This document shows, piece after piece, positions 1 through 7,626 of a DNA stretch of 64,000 bases. The notes below the pieces were generated by a model. That model had not been told where the DNA came from, searched no databases, and was given only the letters and a program-made list of their open reading frames with translations. Both the position numbers and the translations under genes were made by a program. Every line of letters begins with the position of its first letter. The first letter of the stretch is position 1. This DNA is from Nonomuraea guangzhouensis (GTDB lineage: Bacteria; Actinomycetota; Actinomycetes; Streptosporangiales; Streptosporangiaceae), in assembly GCF_019396345.1 (NCBI RefSeq), contig NZ_JAHKRM010000007.1:386381-450380 (forward strand), given 5' to 3'.

Positions 1-595
1 AGCAGGACGTCGTCGCGAGCGACGGCAGCAGCCAGGCGGCGCTCAGCCCCGCGGGGGCGGGCAGGAGCGGTGCGGCCACGGCGGCCAGCACCACGGCCAC
101 GGCCAGCGTGCCGGCGGCCCTGACCAGCAGCAGGCGCGCGCCCGACAGCGGGGTCGCGGCCAGCAGCTCGTGTACCGGGTCCACCCGCGGCCCGTACGCC
201 AGAGCGATCCCGGCCAGCGGCAGTATCGGCGCGGCGGCCAGGAACACCGGCAGGTACGCGGCCGACTCCCTGGCCGCGAGCACCGCGAACGCCAGCGCCG
301 CCACCACCGCGGCGACCCAGGCCCCGTTCATCGTGGGCGTGGCGGTCAGCAGCCTGGCCACATGCTCGGGGACGCCGCCGGACCGCAGCAGCCGCTCCAG
401 CGGCGACGGGCGCGGGCTGAGCACCTCGGCCTCCAGCCGCTGCCATGAGTCCCGCAGCCAGCCCTCCTCGTACGGCACCGCCGCCCGGCAGTCCGGGCAG
501 CCGTCGAGATGCGCGTCCACCGACATCGCCCGGGCGGGGTCGAGTCCGCCCGCCAGATAGGCGTCCATGAGGTCGGCCGTGATGTGCCAGCTCAT
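1..595 (-). CDS. Zinc-finger membrane anti-sigma factor, C-terminus outside window
   Basis: I translated the complement from an ATG at 595, which overlaps the stop of the sigma-factor gene by 4 bases (ATGA). The N-terminus carries an H-x3-C-x2-C zinc-finger motif (H29, C33, C36), as in zf-HC2 or ZAS anti-sigma factors. From about residue 95 it becomes hydrophobic, with about three membrane-spanning stretches separated by short loops. The frame stays open to the left edge, so the C-terminus is missing. Zinc-finger anti-sigma proteins hold their cognate ECF sigma factor at the membrane until a signal arrives, and the coupling to the sigma gene fits that role. The function is inferred from motif and position. 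A multi-pass membrane protein with a zf-HC2 head but no proven anti-sigma activity remains possible. Confidence 0.75.
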   Translation of the reverse strand, partial: MSWHITADLMDAYLAGGLDPARAMSVDAHLDGCPDCRAAVPYEEGWLRDSWQRLEAEVLSPRPSPLERLLRSGGVPEHVARLLTATPTMNGAWVAAVVAALAFAVLAARESAAYLPVFLAAAPILPLAGIALAYGPRVDPVHELLAATPLSGARLLLVRAAGTLAVAVVLAAVAAPLLPAPAGLSAAWLLPSLATTSC

Positions 596-1152
596 GCGAG
601 TTCCTCCCTGAGCCGGGCCCGCGCCCGCATCGCCCGGGTCTTGATGGTTCCTTCAGGGACGCCGAGCAGCCGCGAGGTCTCCTTGACCGTCAGCCCGTCG
701 AGGACGGTCGCCTGGATGACCGCGCGCAGCTCCGGCGAGAGGCGGTCGAGGGCGGCGCCGAGGTCCCCGTGCTCGACGCCGAGCAGCGCGACGTCCTCGG
801 CCGACGCGGTGGCCGGCTCCTGACCGGCCCGCTCTTCGAACCCCCGCCGCCCGCGCAGGGACGAGACGAGGCGGCGCACCGCGATCGTCCACAGCCAGCC
901 CGCCGGATTGCCCCCGTCGAAGCGGCCCGCCGTCCGCCACACCGCCAGGAACGTGTCCTGCAGGGCGTCGTCCACCGCGTCGGGGTCGGCGCAGCGGCGG
1001 GCCAGCCGGGCCCTGAGCCAGGGGACGTGCCGGTGGTGGAGCAGGCGCAGCGCCGTCACGCTCTCCGCGGCGATCGCGGCGATCAGCTCGGCGTCCGTGC
1101 TGTCCGGCCCGGCGTCCGGGGGCTCACGTCTGCTGAAGGGGAAGCGTCTCAC
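592..1152 (-). CDS. ECF-type RNA polymerase sigma factor
   Basis: The product has 186 aa, a usual size for an ECF (group 4) sigma factor. Region 2 spans about residues 37-100 and includes the conserved DALQDTFLAVWR core-binding/-10 recognition helix and the WLWTIAVRRL segment. Region 4 spans about residues 130-185, with LSPELRAVIQATVLDGLTVK followed by the helix-turn-helix LLGVPEGTIKTRAMRARARL. Regions 1.1 and 3 are absent, as expected. The start is a GTG just downstream of a GATAG-like -10, so the transcript may be leaderless. The stop overlaps the start of the downstream zinc-finger membrane protein, a typical sigma/anti-sigma pair. The target regulon cannot be read from this window. Confidence 0.93.
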   Translation of the reverse strand: MRRFPFSRREPPDAGPDSTDAELIAAIAAESVTALRLLHHRHVPWLRARLARRCADPDAVDDALQDTFLAVWRTAGRFDGGNPAGWLWTIAVRRLVSSLRGRRGFEERAGQEPATASAEDVALLGVEHGDLGAALDRLSPELRAVIQATVLDGLTVKETSRLLGVPEGTIKTRAMRARARLREELA

Positions 1153-1187
1153 ACCTCAGCTATCGCACAGTGGCCCGCGGACGGTTC

Positions 1188-2129
1188 TCACTTGGCCGGG
1201 ACCACGACGGATTGCGGGTTGCCCGGGGCGTAGACGGTGATGCCCTGGGGGAGCGACTTGAGCTTGTCGATCTCGGCGCAGGCGGGGCACTTGTCGTAGC
1301 CCTCCTGCCGGGCCTGGTTCGCGGCCGCCTCGGCCTTGGCCTGGGCCACCCGCGCCTGGGCCTCGGAGACGGCGGCGCCGGCCGCCAGCGATCTGTCGAC
1401 GGCCTGCTGCACCTCGGCCGGCAGCGTCACCTTGGCCAGGGTGAACTTCAGGCCGGTGAAGAACTCGCCACCCAGTGCCTGGGGCAGCTCCCGGGCCAGT
1501 GCGGCGTTGACGGCGTTCTGGACCTTGGTGATGTTCGTGTTGCTGTCCTGTGGCTTGAGGGCGCTGCTCTCCAGCAGCGAGCACGAGGGGACGAGCTCGG
1601 CGCAGCGCATGTCGCCGAGCTGGCTGCGCAGCGCGTTGTCGATCACCGGCCGGACGGCCTGGCCGAAGAACGCCGTCCAGCCGTCGTCGCCCTCCCACGC
1701 GGCCAGCGAGCTGTCGTCCTGGGCGCGGTAGGTGCGGGTGCCGTACTTGTCGTCGAACTTCTTCAGCGCGTCGTGGTCGAGGTTGAGCGTGAAGTACAGG
1801 GTCCCCTCGATGCCCAGGTTCACGCCGTCGCTGCTCGGCACCGTCACCACGTCCACGCCGAGCCGGGTGGCGCGCTTGGCGTCGGCGGTGATCGTGTAGA
1901 AGCGCTGCTGCGCGGGATAGGCGTGGACGGAGGACCACATGCCCGTCCAGGTCAGCCCGGAGCCCGGGTCGATGACCTGGCGGACCTGGTTGTCGTCGAA
2001 CCAGCCGCCGTCGCGGACGACGGCGACCTCGCCGCCTTGGGTGCTGTCCAGGCCGCCGACGACGCCGATGAGGGTGGGGACCGCGAGCAGTGCGGCGATG
2101 ATCAAGGCGATCGACAGGGTGGTACGCAT
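1188..2129 (-). CDS. SPFH/Band 7 domain membrane protein
   Basis: The product has 313 aa. A single N-terminal membrane anchor (residues 4-24) is followed by an SPFH/prohibitin-like domain (about 30-240) and an Ala/Gln-rich helical stretch (AQARVAQAKAEAAANQARQE, about 258-277) that looks like the coiled coil after the band 7 domain. Near the C-terminus is a CPAC motif that could bind metal or form a disulfide. SPFH proteins oligomerise on the membrane as scaffolds; the exact role here is unknown. The start is supported by GGGGAGG 5 bases upstream of the ATG. It lies downstream of the MHS transporter on the same strand, separated by a strong hairpin, so it is probably a separate unit. Confidence 0.82.
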   Translation of the reverse strand: MRTTLSIALIIAALLAVPTLIGVVGGLDSTQGGEVAVVRDGGWFDDNQVRQVIDPGSGLTWTGMWSSVHAYPAQQRFYTITADAKRATRLGVDVVTVPSSDGVNLGIEGTLYFTLNLDHDALKKFDDKYGTRTYRAQDDSSLAAWEGDDGWTAFFGQAVRPVIDNALRSQLGDMRCAELVPSCSLLESSALKPQDSNTNITKVQNAVNAALARELPQALGGEFFTGLKFTLAKVTLPAEVQQAVDRSLAAGAAVSEAQARVAQAKAEAAANQARQEGYDKCPACAEIDKLKSLPQGITVYAPGNPQSVVVPAK

Positions 2130-2143
2130 GGCTGCCTCCCCTC

Positions 2144-2171
2144 GCGGGCGGCGGTGGCAGCCGCCGCCCGC
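2144..2171. terminator. GC-rich hairpin between transporter and SPFH gene
   Basis: A perfect 11-bp stem (GCGGGCGGCGG against CCGCCGCCCGC) encloses a 6-base loop. It lies just upstream of the ribosome binding site of the SPFH gene and downstream of the transporter gene, both on the minus strand. It could terminate the transporter transcript or act as a 5' leader structure for the SPFH mRNA. No clear T-run follows. Confidence 0.5.
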
Positions 2172-2258
2172 GCTTTTCGCGGCAAGACCTACAGGGAATA
2201 CGGCCGTTGTCCGGCCGAGGTCGGGGCGCTCAGGCCCCGTTGGAGGAGAGCGGCCCGC

Positions 2259-3557
2259 TCAGACCCGTTGCGGGACGTCGGCGGCGATGTCCAGGTCGCG
2301 GGTCTCCGGCGCGATGGCCAGGCCGAAGGCCGTGACGGCCAGCGCGACCACCACGTAGATCGAGACCGCTGTCGTGCTGCCGTACGCGGCGAACAGCTTG
2401 AGCGCGATGATCGGGGCCAGCGCGCCCCCGACGATCCCGGCCACCTGGTATCCCATGGACGCGCCGCTGTAGCGGAGCCTGGTGCTGAACAGTTCGGCGA
2501 TGAAGGCGGCCTGCGGGCCGTACATCGCCGCGTGGGTGACCAGCGCGATGATCGCGGCGAGGGCGATCAGCGGGAACGACTTGGTGTCGAGCAGCGGGAA
2601 GAAGGCGAACGCCCACACCGCCGCGCCGATCACGCCCGCGAGGTAGACGGGCCGCCGGCCGACCCGGTCCGACAGCGCGCCGAACAGCGGGATCAGCGCC
2701 AGTTGCAGCGCGGACGCGATCAGCACCGCGTTCAGCCCCACCGAGCGGTCCAGCTTCAGCGGGCCCGTGATGTAGACCAGGATGTACGCGGTGAAGGTGT
2801 AGAAGGCCACGTCCACGCCGATGCGCGCGGTGAACGCCGACAGCAGCGCGCGCGGGTGCGTGCGCAGCACCTCCAGCAGCGGCATCTTCGCCTTGGCGCC
2901 CTGCTGGGCCAGCTCCGCGAACAGCGGCGACTCCGTGATCTTCAACCGGACCCAGAGCCCGACCAGCACCAGCACGCCCGACAGCAGGAACGGCACCCGC
3001 CAGCCCCACGACAGGAACGCCGAGTCCGACAGCGTGAACGACAGGATCGCCAGGGTCCCGGTGGCCAGCACGTATCCGGCGGGCACGCCCACCTGCGGCC
3101 AGCTCGCGTTGAAGCCGCGCCGCCGGTCGTCGCCGTGCTCCAGCGACATGATGACCGCGCCGCCCCACTCGCCGCCCAGCCCCAGACCCTGGACGAACCT
3201 GAGCGTGGCCAGCATGATCGGCGCGAGCGCGCCGACGCTCTCGTAGCCGGGCAGCACACCGATGAGGAACGTCGAGACGCCCATCACCAGCAGCGTCACG
3301 ACCAGCACGGTCTTGCGGCCGGTGCGATCGCCGAAGTGGCCGAACACGATCCCGCCGAGCGGCCTGGCCACGAACGCGACGGCGTTGGTCGTCAGTGCCA
3401 GCAGGGTCGCGTTGAGCGGGTCGAACGTGGGGAAGAACAACTTGCCGAAGACCAGCGTCGCCGCCGTGGTGTAAAGGAAGAAGTCGTACCACTCCAGAGA
3501 GGTGCCGATCAGGCTGGCGAGGATCACCCGCCGGGTCTGCCGCGTGGAGCCTGTCAT
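2259..3557 (-). CDS. MFS transporter, metabolite:H+ symporter (MHS) type
   Basis: The product has 432 aa with 12 predicted membrane segments. The MFS signature after TM2 reads GHFGDRTGRKTVLV, and the second-half copy reads GALSDRVGRRPVYLAG. The N-terminus (LIGTSLEWYDFFLYTTAATLV) is characteristic of the MHS subfamily (proline/betaine, shikimate, ketoglutarate and citrate carriers), so it probably imports an organic acid or small metabolite with protons. I start at the second ATG of an ATGATG pair because AAGGAG then lies 5 bases upstream; a more distal ATG at 3617 would overlap the divergent GntR gene. That adjacent regulator probably controls it. The substrate is not deducible. Confidence 0.88.
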   Translation of the reverse strand: MTGSTRQTRRVILASLIGTSLEWYDFFLYTTAATLVFGKLFFPTFDPLNATLLALTTNAVAFVARPLGGIVFGHFGDRTGRKTVLVVTLLVMGVSTFLIGVLPGYESVGALAPIMLATLRFVQGLGLGGEWGGAVIMSLEHGDDRRRGFNASWPQVGVPAGYVLATGTLAILSFTLSDSAFLSWGWRVPFLLSGVLVLVGLWVRLKITESPLFAELAQQGAKAKMPLLEVLRTHPRALLSAFTARIGVDVAFYTFTAYILVYITGPLKLDRSVGLNAVLIASALQLALIPLFGALSDRVGRRPVYLAGVIGAAVWAFAFFPLLDTKSFPLIALAAIIALVTHAAMYGPQAAFIAELFSTRLRYSGASMGYQVAGIVGGALAPIIALKLFAAYGSTTAVSIYVVVALAVTAFGLAIAPETRDLDIAADVPQRV

Positions 3558-3586
3558 CATCGCTCCTTCGATCAGGGGGTTATTTA

Positions 3587-3605
3587 TCAACATATGGATC
3601 GTTGA
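3587..3605. promoter_or_regulatory. Possible GntR operator (inverted repeat)
   Basis: TCAAC and GTTGA flank a 9-base spacer between the divergent transporter and GntR genes, overlapping the GntR TTG start. Position and symmetry suit an autoregulatory operator. The arms are short (5 bp), so this is tentative. Confidence 0.3.
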
Positions 3606-4339
3606 ACAATTCGACAAGAGGTTTGTTGGATGATTCCCTGTGGAATGTGGATGACGCGGTGGACAGTCCCCTTTCAGATCTTGAACACGACCGGGCCAGG
3701 CTGGGCCGCAGCAGCACGGCCGAGCGGGTGGCCGACATCCTGCGCGACCGCGTCACCGAGGGCTTCTTCGAGCCGGGACAGCGCCTGTCCGAGGAGGCCA
3801 TCGCGGACGCGCTCGGCGTGTCGCGCAACACGCTGCGCGAGGCGTTCCGGCTGCTCGGCCACGAAGGGCTGCTGGACCACCGGCTCAACAGGGGGGTGTT
3901 CGTCCGGATCCTGTCGGCCGAGGACGTCGCGGACCTCTACCGGGTCCGCCGGGTCATCGAGGGCGCGGCCATCAGGCGCCGCCCGACCGGCCAGGCGCTG
4001 ACCGTGATCAGGGAGGCCGTGGCGGACGCCGAGCGGGCCGCCGCGGCGGACGACTGGCGGGGCGTGGGCACCGCCAACATCCGCTTCCACCAGGCCCTGG
4101 TGACGCTCAACCAGAGCCCCCGGCTCGACGAGTCGATGCGCCAGCTCCTGGCCGAACTGCGCCTGGTCTTCCACGTGATGAAGAATCCACGCGCCTTCCA
4201 CGAGCCGTTCGTCGCCCGCAACCGCAAACTGCTCGAACTCCTCGAGGCCGATCGGCCGGAGGAGGCCGCCGCCTTCCTCGACGCCTATCTCGACGAGGCC
4301 GAGCAACTGCTCGTCCGCGCCTACGAGCCGAACCGGTAG
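3602..4339 (+). CDS. GntR-family regulator, FadR/FCD subfamily
   Basis: The product has 245 aa. A winged helix-turn-helix spans about residues 40-107, with EEAIADALGVSRNTLREAFR as the DNA-reading part. An all-helical FCD ligand domain spans about 110-240. FCD domains usually bind a metal through an Asp and three His. Here FHQALVTLNQSP keeps one His, but the usual His positions near NRKLLELLEAD and DAYLDEAEQLL appear to be Asn and Tyr, so metal binding may be lost or altered. The start is uncertain: TTG at 3602 opens the frame, and an internal GTG at 3647 is possible. Being divergent from the MHS transporter, it probably represses that gene until a carboxylate-type ligand binds. Confidence 0.85.
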   Translation: MNNSTRGLLDDSLWNVDDAVDSPLSDLEHDRARLGRSSTAERVADILRDRVTEGFFEPGQRLSEEAIADALGVSRNTLREAFRLLGHEGLLDHRLNRGVFVRILSAEDVADLYRVRRVIEGAAIRRRPTGQALTVIREAVADAERAAAADDWRGVGTANIRFHQALVTLNQSPRLDESMRQLLAELRLVFHVMKNPRAFHEPFVARNRKLLELLEADRPEEAAAFLDAYLDEAEQLLVRAYEPNR

Positions 4340-4348
4340 CGTTCGGGC

Positions 4349-4711
4349 ATGGCCAGGATCTTCAGCCCCGACGAGGCGCGCTCACTCATGCCGTCGATCA
4401 TCGACGTGGCCGGCGAGCTGATCGCCGCCCGCGCCGACCTGGCCGAGATCGCCTTCGACCGCCAGAGCACCGGCGCCTCCGCGCTGGGCGGCATCCCCGA
4501 GATCAAGGCGCTCGAGGCGCGCATCGAGGAGATCGTGAGCGCCTGGACCGAGCAGGGCATCGAGGTGAAGGGGATCGCGCCGGTCCTCATAGACTTCCCC
4601 GCCGTGCTCGACGGGGTGTCCGTACGGCTCTGCTGGATCGAGGGCGAGACCGCACTGGGCTGGTATCACCGTACGGACCTGGGCTTCCCCGGCCGCCGTC
4701 CGCTGCCCTGA
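4349..4711 (+). CDS. DUF2203 family protein
   Basis: The product is a 120-aa cytoplasmic protein. It has a charged helical N-terminal half (FSPDEARSLMPSIIDVAGEL, then a helical hairpin to about residue 70) and a compact C-terminal part ending in CWIEGETALGWYHRTDLGF. The hallmark CW-x-EGE-x4-WH-like segment matches DUF2203 proteins, which are common in actinobacteria and have no established biochemical role. It starts 9 bases after the GntR stop and may be co-transcribed with it. Confidence 0.8.
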   Translation: MARIFSPDEARSLMPSIIDVAGELIAARADLAEIAFDRQSTGASALGGIPEIKALEARIEEIVSAWTEQGIEVKGIAPVLIDFPAVLDGVSVRLCWIEGETALGWYHRTDLGFPGRRPLP

Positions 4712-4723
4712 CCCATCACACCG

Positions 4724-4752
4724 CACAGGTAGGTGTTTGTGGCTGACCTGTG
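4724..4752. promoter_or_regulatory. Inverted repeat upstream of secreted-protein pair
   Basis: CACAGGT and ACCTGTG form a perfect 7-bp inverted repeat with a 15-base spacer, ahead of the leader hairpin of the secreted-protein gene at 4807. It could be an operator or part of the preceding gene's terminator. Confidence 0.3.
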
Positions 4753-4759
4753 ATCAACC

Positions 4760-4798
4760 CCTTTCACTCAGCCGGTATCTAACCGGACGAGTGAAAGG
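4760..4798 (+). promoter_or_regulatory. Leader hairpin burying the ribosome binding site
   Basis: CCTTTCACTC (4760-4769) pairs perfectly with GAGTGAAAGG (4789-4798). Inside it, CCGGT (4772-4776) pairs with ACCGG (4782-4786) around a 5-base loop, leaving a 2x2 internal loop. The Shine-Dalgarno AAAGGA (4794-4799) of the gene at 4807 lies almost entirely in the 3' strand of the outer stem. The structure should therefore block ribosome access when folded. Confidence 0.6.
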
Positions 4799-4806
4799 AA
4801 CTCGCC

Positions 4807-5808
4807 ATGAGGCACACCTCAGCGACCGCCGCCCTCCTCGCGACGGCGGTGATCGGCGGGCTGGGGATCATTCCCACCACAGCCCACGCTCAAGCAGGCT
4901 CATCCGAGGCCAGGGCGGCCTGGATCAAGTCCTGCGACGACAAGAAGAACGAGGCCGGCTACGCCTGCGGCCACTGGCAGCTCGTCATGCGGGACGGCAG
5001 GAAGATCGCCGTCAAGGACGCCGCCGCCAACGGGGTCGATGGCAAGGGCAGGAAGGTGGAGTACGCCGGCCTGTTCGCCATCAGCGGCGACGGCCACGTG
5101 ATCGCCTACGAGCGGGCCCGCGACCATCGCATCGTCGTCCGGGGGACGACGGGCGGCCCGGTCAAGGTGCTGGCCGCGTCCCTGGTGCCGAAGCGGTACG
5201 GGACGGACTCGGCCTCTCTGTACCTGTCGCCCAAGGGAGACAGACTGCTGATCGACCACACCGACGATCACGAGCGCGTCCCCGGCAAGGTGGTCACGAT
5301 CGCCACCGGCAAGGTCGTCCAGGTGCCCGCCATGGGCGAGGTCAGGGGCTTCAGCGCCGACGGGGACGAGGTGCTGACCAAGGACTACAACAGCGACAAC
5401 ACCTCCACGCTGATCGCCTACCGGGCCGACGGCGGCTCGGTCAAGCGGACACCGCCGCAGGTCGTCGCGAACGCCGCCCTCACCACGCTGGCCGCGGACG
5501 GCAAGACGGTGGCGGTGATCGTCTCGGGGGACGAGGACGCCAAGAAGGCCCCGCGCTTGCGGATCTACGACCTGGAGACCGGGGACCTCTCCGCGGGCGT
5601 GGATCTCGCTCTGAAGCCGGGACAGACGCCGTACCTCGCCCGGTGGAGCGGGGACGGACAGCTCACGGTGTTCCTCCAGTCAGGCGAGTACGGCACGACG
5701 GCGGTGGTACGGGTGCTCACCGCCGACGTGCGGACCGGCGCGGTCACGCGGACCGACAGGTATTCGATCAGCAAGACCAGGTACACCTTCAGCGTGGCAG
5801 GGGAGTGA
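4807..5808 (+). CDS. Secreted beta-propeller-like protein of unknown function (paralog A)
   Basis: The product has 333 aa with a clear Sec signal peptide (cleavage probably after AHA, about residue 29). The mature protein starts with a two-cysteine segment (CDDKKNEAGYACGHWQLVM), then repeats units such as FAISGDGHVIAYERA, LYLSPKGDRLLIDH and GFSADGDEVLTK. These resemble TolB/WD40-like blades (S-x-DG-x-VAY pattern). No catalytic motif is visible. The next gene is a paralog with the same cysteine pair and blade order, 5 bases downstream. It is probably an extracellular protein, and the function is unknown. Translation is probably gated by the hairpin that covers its ribosome binding site. Confidence 0.75.
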   Translation: MRHTSATAALLATAVIGGLGIIPTTAHAQAGSSEARAAWIKSCDDKKNEAGYACGHWQLVMRDGRKIAVKDAAANGVDGKGRKVEYAGLFAISGDGHVIAYERARDHRIVVRGTTGGPVKVLAASLVPKRYGTDSASLYLSPKGDRLLIDHTDDHERVPGKVVTIATGKVVQVPAMGEVRGFSADGDEVLTKDYNSDNTSTLIAYRADGGSVKRTPPQVVANAALTTLAADGKTVAVIVSGDEDAKKAPRLRIYDLETGDLSAGVDLALKPGQTPYLARWSGDGQLTVFLQSGEYGTTAVVRVLTADVRTGAVTRTDRYSISKTRYTFSVAGE

Positions 5809-5813
5809 GGACC

Positions 5814-6788
5814 ATGAAGCTGAGGATCACCGTGGCGATCGCGGCAGGGCTGGCCGCCCTGATGACCGCGCCGACGGTCGCCCAGGCCGCGCCACACCAC
5901 GAACACGACGGCATCCGCTACGCCTCGGTCAAGGGCTGCACCGTCAAGGGCGAGCAGCGGCCGTGCGGCAAGTGGCGGCTGATGATGCACAGCGGGGAGA
6001 AGGGCTCCCTGCCCGACGCCGAGACCATCGCCCGCGAGGCGAACGGCAAGTCGTCGGTCACCCAGGTCGCGCCCATCGCCGTCAGTGGTGACGGCCAGCG
6101 CGTCGCCTACTTCACCAAGGCCGGGCGGCTGGCCGTACGGACCATGGGCGGCGGGGTCAAGGTCTTCGCCAAGGACGCGCTGCCGCGCGTGGCCCAGTAC
6201 AACGTGACGTTCAACCTCTCCGACGACGGCGGCCGGCTCGCGGCCGTCTTCGGCACCGCCAAGGCGGTGCGGACGCGGATCTTCGACACCGCCACCGGCG
6301 CCCTGCTCGGCTCGACGCCCGGCGGCCAGTCGATGCTCGGCTTCAGCGCCGACGGCGGCGAACTGCTCACCGACACCGCCGGCGACGAGGGCGTCACGGA
6401 CCTGATCGCCTACAGCGAGTCCGGCGAGCAGCTGTTCCGGACCACGCCGCCGCAGATCGTCTCCGCCAACACCCCGCAGGCCCTCTCGGGCGACGGCCGG
6501 ACCACCGCGAACGTCGTCATGGGCGCCAAGCCCCAGCTCATCCTGTACGACATGCAGACCGACGAGGTCACCGCCCGCCGGAAGCTCAAGCTGCCCGCCG
6601 GCGACCTGCTCATGGTCGACTGGACCGGCGAGCAGCAGGTGACGCTGCACCTCGTGCAGTACCCAAACGAACGCAAGGCGAACAAGATGACGATCGTCCA
6701 GATCGACACCGGCACCGGGGCCGTCACGGTCCGGGACCACTACTCGCTCCTGAAGGACAGCTACGTCTTCGCGGCCTGCGGCGGCTGA
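5814..6788 (+). CDS. Secreted beta-propeller-like protein of unknown function (paralog B)
   Basis: The product has 324 aa with a signal peptide ending near VAQAAP (about residue 26). It shares the architecture of its upstream neighbour: two spaced cysteines (CTVKGEQRPCGKWRLMM), then propeller-like blades (IAVSGDGQRVAYFTK, NLSDDGGRLAAVF, GFSADGGELLTD, ALSGDGRTTANVV). It ends VFAACGG, adding a third cysteine that paralog A lacks. It starts 5 bases after paralog A, so the two are one operon that arose by tandem duplication followed by marked divergence. A 14-bp hairpin terminator follows. Function unknown. Confidence 0.75.
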   Translation: MKLRITVAIAAGLAALMTAPTVAQAAPHHEHDGIRYASVKGCTVKGEQRPCGKWRLMMHSGEKGSLPDAETIAREANGKSSVTQVAPIAVSGDGQRVAYFTKAGRLAVRTMGGGVKVFAKDALPRVAQYNVTFNLSDDGGRLAAVFGTAKAVRTRIFDTATGALLGSTPGGQSMLGFSADGGELLTDTAGDEGVTDLIAYSESGEQLFRTTPPQIVSANTPQALSGDGRTTANVVMGAKPQLILYDMQTDEVTARRKLKLPAGDLLMVDWTGEQQVTLHLVQYPNERKANKMTIVQIDTGTGAVTVRDHYSLLKDSYVFAACGG

Positions 6789-6799
6789 GCTCGGTCATG

Positions 6800-6831
6800 G
6801 TACGGCGGGGCTCGGGGGAGCCCCGCCGTAC
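6800..6831 (+). terminator. Hairpin terminator after secreted-protein pair
   Basis: GTACGGCGGGGCTC and its exact complement form a 14-bp stem with a GGGG loop, starting 12 bases after the stop at 6788. There is no T-run, which is common for actinomycete terminators. Confidence 0.75.
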
Positions 6832-6858
6832 TCGTGTGTCCGGGCTTACGCTGCTGGA

Positions 6859-7422
6859 GTGGAGGTTCACTCGACCAGAGCGATGGCGGCGCGGGCCGTG
6901 GACCTGTGCGTGGCGCTGCTCCACGACGAACCGTCGCCGGAGTCGGTCGCGCGGGTGCTGCGCGACCACGGCGAGAGCGCCGGCCTGGACCTGGGCGAGG
7001 CCGACCTGGCGGCGATGCGCGCCGCGGCGGAGCGGCTCGTCGCCGTCTTCGCCGCCGCCGACCCCGGCACGGCGGCCGCCCACCTGAACGACCTGCTCGC
7101 CACGGTCGCGCGGGCACCCCGCCTCACCAGCCACGAGGGCACGACCCCGTGGCACCTGCACGTGGACGGCGGCGACGACGCGCCGTGGGGGGAGTGGTTC
7201 CTGGCCTCCTCCGCGCTGGCGCTGGCCGTCCTGCTGGCCGATCACCAGCGCGTCCCGGGCGGGCTGTGCGCCTCGGTCACCTGCCGCCGGCCGTACCTGG
7301 ACCTGGGAGGTGGCAGCCCGCGGCGCTACTGCAGCACCCGCTGCGCCACCCGTGAGCGCGTCGCCGCGCATCGCAGCCGGACGTCGGCCGGTCCCGCCGC
7401 CACCAAGGCGCAGCGTGGGTAA
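6859..7422 (+). CDS. ABATE/CGNR zinc-finger protein, putative regulator
   Basis: The product has 187 aa. The N-terminal two thirds is an all-helical ABATE-like stress-response domain. The C-terminus carries the CGNR-type zinc finger, with four cysteines in the order CASVTC, then RRYCSTRC, followed by ATRERVAAHR. The classic CGNR tetrapeptide is degenerate here (STRCATRERV instead of CGNRAKV), but the cysteine spacing is kept. Such proteins are presumed DNA-binding regulators; no target is known. The start is a GTG preceded by a GAGTGGAGG-like stretch, with an internal ATG nine codons on as alternative. It is a single-gene unit bounded by two hairpins. Confidence 0.8.
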   Translation: MEVHSTRAMAARAVDLCVALLHDEPSPESVARVLRDHGESAGLDLGEADLAAMRAAAERLVAVFAAADPGTAAAHLNDLLATVARAPRLTSHEGTTPWHLHVDGGDDAPWGEWFLASSALALAVLLADHQRVPGGLCASVTCRRPYLDLGGGSPRRYCSTRCATRERVAAHRSRTSAGPAATKAQRG

Positions 7423-7485
7423 CGGGCGTGACGGGCGGGAATGTCGGATACTGAGGGCGTGGGGATCGGCGGCCTGCGTGGCCGC

Positions 7486-7521
7486 CCCGGTCTGTACGGG
7501 CTGCGTGCCGTACAGACCGGG
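7486..7521 (+). terminator. Perfect 14-bp hairpin downstream of CGNR gene
   Basis: CCCGGTCTGTACGG pairs with CCGTACAGACCGGG across an 8-base loop. It lies 64 bases beyond the CGNR stop and 105 bases before AlkB, so it probably separates the two transcripts. Confidence 0.65.
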
Positions 7522-7588
7522 CGGGTGGGACGACGAGCCGCGCGCCCGGCCGCACCGGCGGCCGGGCGCAGCCGGTCTGGGGCCTTAC

Positions 7589-7604
7589 TCGAATGGATGT
7601 TTGA
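7589..7604 (+). promoter_or_regulatory. LexA-like SOS box in front of AlkB
   Basis: TCGAATGGATGTTTGA matches the actinobacterial SOS consensus (TCGAAC-N4-GTTCGA) with one mismatch in each half site. It lies 10 bases upstream of a -10 element (TACACT, 7614-7619) and 22 bases upstream of the ATG at 7627. The box covers the -35 region, a position where LexA would block the promoter. The short distance from the -10 to the ATG suggests a leaderless mRNA. Confidence 0.65.
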
Positions 7605-7626
7605 ACGATCGCATACACTCGATGTC

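Noticed and set aside
1170..3605. Very long plus-strand open frame opposite the SPFH and MHS-transporter genes
   Set aside because: Its translation is low-complexity (Arg/Gly/His/Gln/Asp) with no domain, while the minus strand encodes two clear protein families. High-GC DNA commonly leaves such antisense frames open.
3558..3617. Upstream start of the MHS transporter at 3617
   Set aside because: It would overlap the divergent GntR start and lacks a ribosome binding site, whereas the ATG at 3557 has AAGGAG at 5 bases.
7441..7626. N-terminal extension of AlkB from an ATG at 7441
   Set aside because: The extension spans a 14-bp hairpin, an SOS-like box and a -10 element and is not protein-like; homologs start near 7627.
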